Positions 1-7,181 of a stretch of DNA of 64,000 nucleotides are shown here, piece after piece. Location: NCBI RefSeq assembly GCF_004745595.1, contig NZ_SRLH01000008.1:1-64000 (forward strand), read 5' to 3'. Under the pieces are notes generated by a model. It was not told the DNA's origin, did no database searches, and saw nothing but the letters and a program-made list of their open reading frames with translations. Position 1 is the first letter of the stretch. Every line of letters starts with the position of its first letter. The position numbers and the translations under genes are program-made. Origin of the DNA: Flavobacterium humi. GTDB lineage: Bacteria > Bacteroidota > Bacteroidia > Flavobacteriales > Flavobacteriaceae.

Positions 1-286
1 AAAACGTTCTTTTTACATCGGTTTTAGCCATCAAAAAATGCCGGAAAATTACTTAATTCGACATTTTTATCTTTTTAAAATACCTTTCCAAGAGTAGTTA
101 AATAAGCACATTGACATAAATTTGTTACTATCCTTTTGGAATGCTAGTGCCAAACAGGCATGGGTCAAGTAATACCTATCGTTACGGCTTCCAAGGGCAG
201 GAAAAAGATGATGAGCTGAAGGGCGAAGGAAACTCGTTGAATTATACATTTAGGATGCACGACCCGAGGGTGGGAAGGTTTTTTGC
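1..286 (+). repeat. Left arm of inverted repeat (orphan RHS cassette head)
   Basis: Base i here pairs with base 4694-i on the other strand. Identity is perfect over 1-167 and still high to about 286, after which the two cassettes diverge completely. The arm holds about 140 bp of non-coding DNA and the first ~49 codons of the RHS core. The repeat may extend left of the window. A TAnnTTTG-type -7 element (TAAATTTG, 117-124) lies 16 bp before the ATG at 141, but I see no good -33 partner. An in-frame TAA precedes the remnant YYPFG codons, so the open frame does not continue upstream. Confidence 0.9.
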
Positions 287-1118
287 CAGAGATCCTCTAG
301 AAAAATCATTTGCCTGGAATAGTCCATATGCCTTTTGTGAAAACTCACCTATATGGGGTGTTGAGCTAGAAGGGCTTGAATTAGGAACTTATCTTGATAA
401 AATTAAAAAAGCAGTTGAAGCCATAAAAAGCAAATCATCAGAATATGTTGAAAAGAAAAAAGATGCTGCTGTAAGAAAGACTTCGGAAGTTGTAGATGCT
501 TTAGCTACTAAAAGCATAGTAGAATTTGCTAAAAAAATCTATCCTGATGTTGACAAAGCAACTGAAAAAATAAAACAGCAACAATTCAAAACCAATCCTA
601 ATAATTCTGTTGCCATTTTACTGTATGAATTTGCAACTGGAACAGGAAAAGATACTAGGGTTTTTAATCTAGGTAAGAATGATAACGCATTTGCCAATAC
701 TTTTTTAGAGGGTAGAGTTGCGAAAGAAGTTGCGACCAAGTTTTTAGAAAAGGCAGGAGAAATGAGTTATTCACAATTTAAATCAGAAGGAATGAGGTAT
801 GGCTTAGAGTTTAGCCCTGATCATGCCGGATTTTTAGAATCTGCTGAAAAACATATTGATTCAAACTTGCCTCAATTTTTTGTTGGTGGAGCTAATGTTC
901 TAATAACGGCTTCAGATAAACCTAATAAGGTAAATGTTACTATAAGCAATCCAACCAGCAGGAGTTCGTTATTACTCCATATTGGAGATAATTACCCAAG
1001 AAGTGAAGAAAAGAATTACGAGAAGCCATTATCAACCATTCAACAACAATTTACTTTTGAAATGGAAGTTGATGTAAAACTCCAATCTCTCTTTAAAGTT
1101 GTTGAACCTAAAAAATAA
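141..1118 (+). CDS. Orphan RHS core plus C-terminal toxin-like domain
   Basis: This is a 325-residue protein with no signal peptide. Residues 1-80 are the RHS-repeat-associated core ([41 protein letters not shown]), nearly identical to residues 3366-3450 of the giant RHS protein encoded at 13565-25117. The DNA just before the ATG still spells YYPFG in frame, then reaches a stop. The gene is therefore a detached RHS tip and not a complete RHS protein. Residues ~80-325 are a variable, Lys-rich, AT-rich domain containing LLYEFATGTGKDTR; I do not recognise its family or activity. A small lipoprotein gene starts 4 bp after the stop, as expected for a toxin-immunity pair. It may be an expressed toxin, a silent donor cassette or a remnant; the sequence does not decide. 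Confidence 0.8.
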   Translation: MLVPNRHGSSNTYRYGFQGQEKDDELKGEGNSLNYTFRMHDPRVGRFFARDPLEKSFAWNSPYAFCENSPIWGVELEGLELGTYLDKIKKAVEAIKSKSSEYVEKKKDAAVRKTSEVVDALATKSIVEFAKKIYPDVDKATEKIKQQQFKTNPNNSVAILLYEFATGTGKDTRVFNLGKNDNAFANTFLEGRVAKEVATKFLEKAGEMSYSQFKSEGMRYGLEFSPDHAGFLESAEKHIDSNLPQFFVGGANVLITASDKPNKVNVTISNPTSRSSLLLHIGDNYPRSEEKNYEKPLSTIQQQFTFEMEVDVKLQSLFKVVEPKK

Positions 1119-1122
1119 TTTT

Positions 1123-1503
1123 ATGAAAAAAATAAGACTTATAATGCTATTAATAATGCCTGTTTTCATATTTAACTGTAATACCAATAAAAATGAAAAT
1201 TTGCTTGGAAAATATTTCAATAATTATGAAAACAATGTTTTGCATTTTGTGGAATTAAAAAAAGACAATACGTATTTGCATTATTATGAGGGGAAAAATC
1301 ATACTGTCAAAAGAAACATTGGAACATGGAAGTCAATAAAAAAAGGAGATGAGATTGAAATAATGTTCAGTTCATGGATAGATTATGGTTACCTAAATGA
1401 GCCAGTTTGCAATAGTTGTACTAATTTTGTGAAATTGGAAGATGGAGAATTGATATTTAATCAAGATTTGCCTAAAGAAACCAATTTTGTAAAGAGGGAC
1501 TAA
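1123..1503 (+). CDS. Small lipoprotein, candidate immunity protein
   Basis: This is a 126-residue protein. I chose the ATG at 1123 because it gives a clean lipoprotein signal peptide (MKKIRLI, hydrophobic stretch, lipobox IFNC with Cys19); the frame is open further upstream but only inside the previous gene. The mature part is short, with a lipocalin-like feel (NLLGKYF, LELKKDNTY, GTWKS) and a CNSC motif near residue 100. It starts 4 bp after the orphan RHS cassette, the usual place of an immunity gene. A periplasm-facing lipoprotein would fit immunity against a toxin acting in the periplasm, but that is inference. A terminator hairpin at 1580-1612 closes the unit. Confidence 0.65.
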   Translation: MKKIRLIMLLIMPVFIFNCNTNKNENLLGKYFNNYENNVLHFVELKKDNTYLHYYEGKNHTVKRNIGTWKSIKKGDEIEIMFSSWIDYGYLNEPVCNSCTNFVKLEDGELIFNQDLPKETNFVKRD

Positions 1504-1579
1504 TATTGCGCCCATAGCACCGATTTATTTCATCAGTTCAGCTAAAATTGCAATTCGTGCGCATTGCAACCAGCAAACA

Positions 1580-1612
1580 AAAAATCCTAACCATCAAGTT
1601 AGGATTTTTTTT
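1580..1612 (+). terminator. Rho-independent terminator after orphan cassette 1
   Basis: AAATCCTAAC and GTTAGGATTT form a hairpin with a short loop, followed by a run of T. It lies about 80 bp past the lipoprotein stop. The A-rich 5' side means it may also work in the other direction. Confidence 0.8.
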
Positions 1613-1632
1613 AATGTAATATTACCATTAAC

Positions 1633-1753
1633 CTGTGATAATTTTTTAAAAAATATTTTTTTGCCACAAAAGTTGTGGCAATTTTTTATAAAACATTTTT
1701 TTTGCCACAAAACCTGTGGCAAAATTTTAAAGGCGAGATTTTTTGCCACAAGA
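1633..1753 (+). repeat. Three ~40-bp iterons with TTGCCACAA/TTGTGGCAA ends, upstream of integrase
   Basis: Three consecutive units start at 1633, 1673 and 1714. Each runs from (C/T)TGTGGCAA (degenerate CTGTGATAA in the first) through an A/T-only or A/T-rich middle to TTTTGCCACAA. At each unit junction the end of one and the start of the next form a short inverted repeat (1661-1681 and 1702-1722). They sit about 100 bp before the recombinase ATG. Such an arrangement could be a binding region for the recombinase, a recombination site or an autoregulatory operator; nothing in the sequence tells these apart. Confidence 0.7.
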
Positions 1754-1831
1754 AAATAATAATGGTTATTCTTTTGAATAGCAATTTCAACAGGGCTGTG
1801 CATGGCCTGGAACAAATCTCATATAAAATTG

Positions 1832-1839
1832 TACTTTTG
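1832..1839 (+). promoter_or_regulatory. Candidate -7 element for integrase
   Basis: TACTTTTG matches the Bacteroidota TAnnTTTG -7 consensus and lies 17 bp before the ATG at 1857. No convincing -33 TTG is seen at the right distance, so the call is weak. Confidence 0.35.
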
Positions 1840-1856
1840 ACGCTCAAATTCATTTC

Positions 1857-2903
1857 ATGAAAAAGACCAATGATGTAATTCCCTTGTTCAAACAATTCAT
1901 CAAAGAAACCGAAACCGGGAAAAGACTGAAGAAAAACGGAGAACGAATCAAAGCCGGTTCCATAGACAACTACAAATACGTATTGCAAAATTTGATACAG
2001 TTTTCGAGCGATACCAATTTCGAGCTGCGCATCTGCGAGGCGAATAAATTAAGCAAACGGGAACTGCAATCGGAAAAAAGCTATTGGAAAAAATTCTACC
2101 AGAAATTCACCGAATATTTATACAAAAAAGGCTGCCACGATAATTATGTTGGTGCTAACATCAAGGTGATCCGGGTGTTTTTCAATTACTTAAAGAACGA
2201 TAAGGATTTTTTTACCGGCGATTTCCAACGGTTGTTTTATGTCCGAAAGGAAGAGATCGACATTTTTGTCCTTTCTCCCGAACAATTGAAATTCCTGATA
2301 CACGACCAGGAATTTGAAGCCCAATTACTGAAAAGCGAGCTTCGTGTCAAAGATATTTTCGTTTTCGGATGCACCACCGGACTTCGTTATTCGGATGTTT
2401 TCCTACTGACCAATAAAAATTTCGAACAGCAGGATGGTGAATGGTACCTGAAACTAAAATCGTTGAAGACCAAGACTTTCAGCTACATAAAATTACCGCT
2501 TTATGCGATCGAGGTCTATCAGAAATACAAATCTAAAAATGACAGGGTTCCGGTTTTTGGAAAGATAAGCCTGTTTAATTTCAATAAAACACTTAAAAAA
2601 GTAGGCGAAAAAGCCGGTTTTACTTCTGCTGTGGAAGTGTCCCGGGAAAAGCAGGGCAAAACCAGCAAATTGGTAAAAAAGACCGATACCGCCCAAAATC
2701 GTTTTTGTGACAAAATGAGTTCGCACATGATGCGCCGTACAGCCATAACGACCATGCTTATTTTAGGGATGCCCGAACATTTGGTGCGGAAAATCAGCGG
2801 GCACAGCCACGGCAGCAGTTCTTTTAACCGGTATGTGCATTATGCCCAGGGGTATATGGATAAGGAAATCAGCAAAGTCCATAGTAAGCTGGAAAATTAT
2901 TAA
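1857..2903 (+). CDS. Tyrosine recombinase / phage-type integrase
   Basis: This 348-residue protein should cut and rejoin DNA at specific sites through a tyrosine nucleophile. The N-terminal ~130 residues look like the SAM-like core-binding domain common in Bacteroidota integrases. The catalytic domain shows the first Arg in TTGLRYSD (~177), the His-x-x-Arg box in SHMMRRTA (~291), the later His in SGHSHG (~315) and the Tyr in FNRYVHY (~325-328). The usual set of active-site residues is therefore present and the gene looks intact. It lies between two inverted orphan RHS cassettes and is preceded by three iterons. It is clearly different from the 298-residue Xer-type protein at 56088-56984. I infer that it moves or inverts these cassettes; it may instead be the remnant integrase of a larger element. 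A terminator follows. Confidence 0.88.
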   Translation: MKKTNDVIPLFKQFIKETETGKRLKKNGERIKAGSIDNYKYVLQNLIQFSSDTNFELRICEANKLSKRELQSEKSYWKKFYQKFTEYLYKKGCHDNYVGANIKVIRVFFNYLKNDKDFFTGDFQRLFYVRKEEIDIFVLSPEQLKFLIHDQEFEAQLLKSELRVKDIFVFGCTTGLRYSDVFLLTNKNFEQQDGEWYLKLKSLKTKTFSYIKLPLYAIEVYQKYKSKNDRVPVFGKISLFNFNKTLKKVGEKAGFTSAVEVSREKQGKTSKLVKKTDTAQNRFCDKMSSHMMRRTAITTMLILGMPEHLVRKISGHSHGSSSFNRYVHYAQGYMDKEISKVHSKLENY

Positions 2904-2908
2904 AATCA

Positions 2909-2938
2909 AAAACCCTAACTTTTTAAGTTAGGGTTTTT
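2909..2938 (+). terminator. Terminator after integrase
   Basis: AACCCTAACTT and AAGTTAGGGTT form a strong hairpin followed by TTTTTT, six bases after the integrase stop codon. Confidence 0.85.
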
Positions 2939-3038
2939 TCATATTCAATTATATCTAAAGATTAAAACAAAGAAATTAGTACGATAACGATCCTGTGCTT
3001 TGTTTGGACAGTAGAAATATTACGAAGCGAAACTTTTA

Positions 3039-3545
3039 TCAACATCCTTCAGGGAAAATAACAATTGGCCTACTCTTTTGAATTATATAAAAGTATAATT
3101 CGTGAAAGCTATTTGGATACATTAATGAGATTAGTAATAATAGGATTAGAATTGAAGCAAGTATTCTTTCAAAATTTGAATTATCAAAATTTACTTTTAC
3201 TACATACAATCTCATACATATAATAGAAATCAATATCCCAAAAAGGCAGCCTCTTAACCAATTTCCATTCATAGGCAATGCTCCATCACAATTTAAGGCA
3301 GGTATAGTGGGTTTAAATATGCTATCTATTACAAAATTGCCAACTATATTTGTGCAACTTATAAAAAGCGAAATAAACAATATAACTATACTAACTACAT
3401 TTTTTTTCTTAAAAAGAATTGAAAATAAAGAAATGCCTAATAAGACAAAAATACTTTTCCAGATAGTACCTTTTAGATTAAAACTAAAAAAAATACAGAA
3501 ATACAGAATGAAATAGAATGCTAGTAAAAACAATTTTTTAAACAT
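3039..3545 (-). CDS. Small multi-pass membrane protein, candidate immunity protein
   Basis: This 168-residue, very hydrophobic protein has about four to five predicted membrane segments (roughly residues 5-20, 27-45, 48-70, 95-115 and 128-145) and a short extramembrane stretch with CDGALPMNGNW. I do not recognise a family. It starts 6 bp downstream of the stop of the inverted orphan RHS cassette on the same strand and is very AT-rich. Position and size suggest a membrane immunity protein for the cassette, or a membrane-bound accessory. This rests on gene order only. Confidence 0.6.
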   Translation of the reverse strand: MFKKLFLLAFYFILYFCIFFSFNLKGTIWKSIFVLLGISLFSILFKKKNVVSIVILFISLFISCTNIVGNFVIDSIFKPTIPALNCDGALPMNGNWLRGCLFGILISIICMRLYVVKVNFDNSNFERILASILILLLLISLMYPNSFHELYFYIIQKSRPIVIFPEGC

Positions 3546-3551
3546 AGTATT

Positions 3552-4553
3552 TTATTTATTATAATATATATACCAAACCCCCATTATTCCAGTACCTGTT
3601 TTTATTTTTTTAGTGCTTTCCCCTCCATAATCCCATACCGTCATACTATAGGAACCATCACTTTCCTTTTTGAAATCTCCTCTATATTGCATATAATGCC
3701 AATATTGGCTCATAAATTTTCCTTTGACCATTTGTGTATCGTACAAAATGATAACCAACCCATGTTTGTCAGCATATTCATTTGCTTTTTTTATGTCAAA
3801 TATAGTTCCTAAACCTCCATTTACATCCTTAAAGCCCATTGATTTTGCAATTGCGTTTATTTGCCAAGGCCATGTAAACCCAGCTGCTCCTGTATCAGTG
3901 TTTGGATGATAAGATGACCAGTAGTTCATGCTGTTTCTCATAGAAGAAGCTAAAATCACGTCAACCGGGCTTTGCATTTTACCATCAACTTTCATTGGTT
4001 TAATGTCTTCAATTCCATCTGAACTTAATTCAATATCCCCAAGTGTTGCCGATCCATTTGAATATAATTCAATCATCGTTTTTGTGATTTTTTGCGGATA
4101 ATAATCAAACGCCGGCTGGCCGGTGATTGCTGAAATACCACAAGTACTATCACATTGCAGGTTTTTATCGGGATTATTTATCAACTCATAAAGCGAATTT
4201 GCAAAGTCCTCCTTGGAAATGTTTTTGAAGTAATCTGAATCGCCAACATCTTTATTTTTTAAAAAGTCATCAACTAATTTAACAGCTTTGTTTTTATCTT
4301 CAGTACTCGCTGCTTCCAATCCTTCTAATTCAACCATATCAATTACCCTATTCTCACTAAAAGCATAAGGGCTATTATGAGGGTATTTAGGTGCCAACGG
4401 ATCCACCGCAAAAAACCTTCCCACCCTCGGGTCATGCATCCTAAATGTATAATTCAACGAATTTCCTTCGCCCTTCAACTCATCGTCCTTCTCCTGTCTC
4501 TGGAAGCCGTAACGGTAGGCTGTGCCTGACCCATGCCTGTTTGGCACTAGCAT
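3552..4553 (-). CDS. Orphan RHS core plus papain-like cysteine protease-like domain
   Basis: This 333-residue protein has RHS core at residues 1-80 ([37 protein letters not shown]), homologous to the cassette at 141-1118 in inverted orientation and to the giant RHS protein. The rest is unrelated to the first cassette. It contains [13 protein letters not shown] near residue 140, [10 protein letters not shown] near residue 287 and TVWDYGG near residue 310. Cys, His and Asp in this order, with hydrophobic residues around the His and Asp, resemble the active site of papain-like (C39-type) peptidases, which are known as RHS toxin tips. The assignment is by eye and unconfirmed. Just before the ATG the DNA still encodes YYPFG after an in-frame stop. 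A membrane-protein gene follows after 6 bp. Confidence 0.75.
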   Translation of the reverse strand: MLVPNRHGSGTAYRYGFQRQEKDDELKGEGNSLNYTFRMHDPRVGRFFAVDPLAPKYPHNSPYAFSENRVIDMVELEGLEAASTEDKNKAVKLVDDFLKNKDVGDSDYFKNISKEDFANSLYELINNPDKNLQCDSTCGISAITGQPAFDYYPQKITKTMIELYSNGSATLGDIELSSDGIEDIKPMKVDGKMQSPVDVILASSMRNSMNYWSSYHPNTDTGAAGFTWPWQINAIAKSMGFKDVNGGLGTIFDIKKANEYADKHGLVIILYDTQMVKGKFMSQYWHYMQYRGDFKKESDGSYSMTVWDYGGESTKKIKTGTGIMGVWYIYYNK

Positions 4554-4693
4554 TCCAAAAGGATAGTAACAAATTTATGTCAATGTGCTTATTTAACTAC
4601 TCTTGGAAAGGTATTTTAAAAAGATAAAAATGTCGAATTAAGTAATTTTCCGGCATTTTTTGATGGCTAAAACCGATGTAAAAAGAACGTTTT
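4408..4693 (-). repeat. Right arm of inverted repeat (orphan RHS cassette head)
   Basis: Inverted copy of 1-286, perfect from 4527 to 4693. It carries the same upstream segment, including TAAATTTG at 4570-4577 on the minus strand. On this side the DNA continues past the match at 4694 into the leader of the pseudopilin gene, but the true repeat end is unknown because the left arm is cut by the window. Confidence 0.9.
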
Positions 4694-4846
4694 TCAGTGC
4701 TAAAAATACTAAAAAAAATAGAGTAAGAATTAAAAACATGTGTTTTTTCCTACTGTATATAAAGGAGAGCGGCCTTGTAATTTTTTGTCCAAAATAGTTG
4801 TACTATATCAAAAAAAAATGGTTCTTTGCACACAAATTTTTTTGGG

Positions 4847-5281
4847 ATGAAAAACCTTATAGTTAAGCAGTTACAGAATATTAAAAAAGCGTCGGTAAAG
4901 GCCTATTCCCTGACCGAGATATTGATCGTTTTATGTATTATCGGTATTTTGCTTCTGATGGTGCTGCCCAACCAGACTTCGGTGATAAGCCAGGCTAAGG
5001 CTATTGAAGCCCAGGCAATGCTCAATCAGGTCTATGGTTTGGAGAAAAGTTATTTCTACAGGCATTCCAAATATTCCAACAGCTTGGAAGAATTAGGGTT
5101 TGAGCAGGAAGCGACGGTCGATGAAGGAGGCCAGGCCGTATATAAAATCGAAATCACAGAAGCTTCGAGCGAATCTTTTGCTGCCAAAGCTACAGCTGTT
5201 TCTGATCTTGACGGTGACGGAAGTTTCAATACCTGGGAAATAGACAGTAAGAAAATGCTAACGGAAGTAACAAAAGAATAA
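4847..5281 (+). CDS. gspG: Type II secretion major pseudopilin (GspG-like)
   Basis: This 144-residue prepilin is the probable main subunit of the pseudopilus that pushes substrate through the secretin. I chose the ATG at 4847; a TTG seven codons upstream is possible. The leader is 19 residues ending in SVKA, followed by YSLTEILIVLCIIGILLLMV, a classical pilin N-helix with Glu5. Ala instead of Gly stands at -1. The C-terminal part has SDLDGDGSFNTWEID, an Asp-rich loop like the calcium site of GspG. It is the first gene of the left machine arm and is followed after 1 bp by prepilin peptidase. The 4694-4846 leader shows no clear promoter motif. Pilin family is firm; GspG rather than another pilin is inferred from the Asp loop and context. 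Confidence 0.85.
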   Translation: MKNLIVKQLQNIKKASVKAYSLTEILIVLCIIGILLLMVLPNQTSVISQAKAIEAQAMLNQVYGLEKSYFYRHSKYSNSLEELGFEQEATVDEGGQAVYKIEITEASSESFAAKATAVSDLDGDGSFNTWEIDSKKMLTEVTKE

Positions 5282-5282
5282 G

Positions 5283-5768
5283 TTGGATTTACTGATTTTG
5301 GGTTTGCTGTTTTGCTGTTTGTCGGTTGTATTTTTCCAGGACTGGAAATACAGGCGCATCCATGTTTTGCTGCCTATTGCCATTTTCTCTTTTTCCTGGT
5401 ACCTAATCAGCCAGAAAATCAATTCGGTCTTTACAATAATGGGCTGCAATATTCTTTTTTTTGCCATAACCTTAAGCGTATTGACTTTGTATATGAGCCT
5501 AAAAAACAAGCAGTTCCTTAACCCGTTCCAGCATTATTTCGGATTGGGGGATTTACTCTTCTACATCGCTATTACGCCTTTGTTCCTGCTTCAAAAATAT
5601 GTCTTGTTCTTTATTTTATCAATGGTTTTCGCTATTGCGATGCAAATTGGGCTGCGGAAATTCATGAAGCATGAAACAGTACCGTTGGCAGGATTTTCGG
5701 CTTTGCTTTTATTGGCAACCATTGTAAAAGATACGGTATTCCATTTTCAAAAAATCACGCTTTTGTAA
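5283..5768 (+). CDS. Prepilin peptidase, short A24 family (PilD/GspO-like)
   Basis: This 161-residue inner-membrane aspartyl protease is predicted to cut the leaders of the pseudopilins encoded on both sides of the RHS operon. The two catalytic Asp regions are visible: FQDWKYRRI (~residue 20) and the GxGD motif in YFGLGDLLFY (~residue 90). Several hydrophobic helices surround them. It lacks the N-terminal methylase and cysteine domain of full-length PilD, so it belongs to the minimal type; whether methylation occurs is unknown. The start is TTG at 5283, one base past the pilin stop, which implies translational coupling. Confidence 0.85.
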   Translation: MDLLILGLLFCCLSVVFFQDWKYRRIHVLLPIAIFSFSWYLISQKINSVFTIMGCNILFFAITLSVLTLYMSLKNKQFLNPFQHYFGLGDLLFYIAITPLFLLQKYVLFFILSMVFAIAMQIGLRKFMKHETVPLAGFSALLLLATIVKDTVFHFQKITLL

Positions 5769-5770
5769 TC

Positions 5771-7174
5771 ATGCAGCACATCACAATCCTTCCTGAAAAC
5801 CTGCATAGCATTTCCAATGATTTGGCAAACCACTACAGGATCTTACCGAAAACCGTACAGGGTGATTTCCTTGAATTGTATGTGGATGAAAGCCAAAACC
5901 AGCAGGATATTAAAGATGAACTGGAGCTTTTTTTAGGTAAAAATATCGCTTTTGAGACGCTTGATTCTTCAGAAATTGAAAAAGCACTTTCTATTTATTA
6001 CAGGAAAGAAAGGCATGCTGCTTCCAATAAATCCCTGAATGTCGAAAAAGGGGATTTCCTGTCAACGCTCTTAACCGAAGCCAAATCGTTAAAAAGCAGT
6101 GATATCCATTTTGAAGTATACGAAGAATCTGCCAGGATCCGCTTTAGGATTGACGGCCAGCTGATGGAACGCTATAAGATTGAAAAAGACAACTATCTCG
6201 AGCTGGTCAACAAGATCAAGATAAAATCCAAACTGAATATTACCGAAAAAAGATTGCCGCAGGATGGCCGTATCACCAACGAATCTTTTGATATCAGGGT
6301 GTCCATCCTTCCCACATTGTTTGGAGAAAAAATCGTCATGCGTTTACTGGGGCAGGATGCCTCCAATATTGACCTCAATACACTCGGTTTCCAGGAAGAG
6401 GAAATACAGCATTACCTGGAGGCAGTAAAGAAACCCAACGGGATAATTTTAATCAGCGGCCCTACGGGTTCCGGTAAAACCACTACGCTGTATGCCACTT
6501 TACGATTGCTAAACGATTCCAGGAGGAATATCGTCACTGTTGAAGACCCTATCGAATATACACTGAAAGGCATCAACCAGGTGCAGCTTAAGGAAGATAT
6601 CGGGCTGACGTTCGCCTCCGCATTGAAGTCGTTTTTGCGCCAGGATCCCGATGTGATCATGCTGGGGGAAATCCGTGATTCCGAAACGGCCTTAATGGCT
6701 ATCAGGGCTTCACTCACAGGGCATTTGGTTTTGTCTACGATACATACCAATTCCGCCATCGGGACAATCTCAAGGCTAATCGACATGGGCGTGCCGTCCT
6801 ACCTGATTGCAGAAACGCTGAACCTTTCCGTGGCACAACGCTTGGTGAGAAAGCTTTGCGATCATTGCAAAAAAGAAACAGTAGCTCATAAGGAGGATTT
6901 TCCAATGAATTTCCAATTTCCGTACGAGATCACTACATATAATAAACCGGTTGGCTGCAATACCTGTTTCCATACCGGATATAAAGGGAGAAGGGCCATT
7001 TATGAAGTGCTGACCTTAACGAATCCCATCACGGAAGCGATCAAAAACAATACCGTTGGCCAGCTGTTTGAAAACGACGAAAATTACAAATCATTGTCTG
7101 ATAAAGCTTTCGATATTTTGGCCGAAGGAGAAACTTCATTAGAGGAAATATATTCTATTTTAATTAACGCATAA
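5771..7174 (+). CDS. gspE: Type II secretion / pilus assembly ATPase (GspE/PilB)
   Basis: This 467-residue cytoplasmic hexameric ATPase powers pseudopilus assembly. An N-terminal domain (~1-90) is followed by the ATPase core. The core shows Walker A GPTGSGKTT (~230), the Asp box VEDPIEY (~255), Walker B DPDVIMLGEIRD (~290), the His box LSTIHTN (~323) and a zinc site of two CxxC pairs, CDHC (~363) and CNTC (~396). The N-terminal MshEN/N1E domain is shorter than in PilB. The ATG lies 2 bp after the prepilin peptidase stop. All catalytic motifs are intact. Confidence 0.95.
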   Translation: MQHITILPENLHSISNDLANHYRILPKTVQGDFLELYVDESQNQQDIKDELELFLGKNIAFETLDSSEIEKALSIYYRKERHAASNKSLNVEKGDFLSTLLTEAKSLKSSDIHFEVYEESARIRFRIDGQLMERYKIEKDNYLELVNKIKIKSKLNITEKRLPQDGRITNESFDIRVSILPTLFGEKIVMRLLGQDASNIDLNTLGFQEEEIQHYLEAVKKPNGIILISGPTGSGKTTTLYATLRLLNDSRRNIVTVEDPIEYTLKGINQVQLKEDIGLTFASALKSFLRQDPDVIMLGEIRDSETALMAIRASLTGHLVLSTIHTNSAIGTISRLIDMGVPSYLIAETLNLSVAQRLVRKLCDHCKKETVAHKEDFPMNFQFPYEITTYNKPVGCNTCFHTGYKGRRAIYEVLTLTNPITEAIKNNTVGQLFENDENYKSLSDKAFDILAEGETSLEEIYSILINA

Positions 7175-7181
7175 ATATATA

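Noticed and set aside
111..124. Sigma-70 type promoter TTGACA before orphan cassette 1
   Set aside because: TTGACA at 111-116 touches the TAAATTTG box directly, so spacing to any -10 is wrong, and Bacteroidota use a different consensus.
1..4693. Classical insertion sequence
   Set aside because: No DDE transposase and no short terminal repeats with target duplication are seen. The inverted repeats are RHS heads and the enzyme is a tyrosine recombinase.
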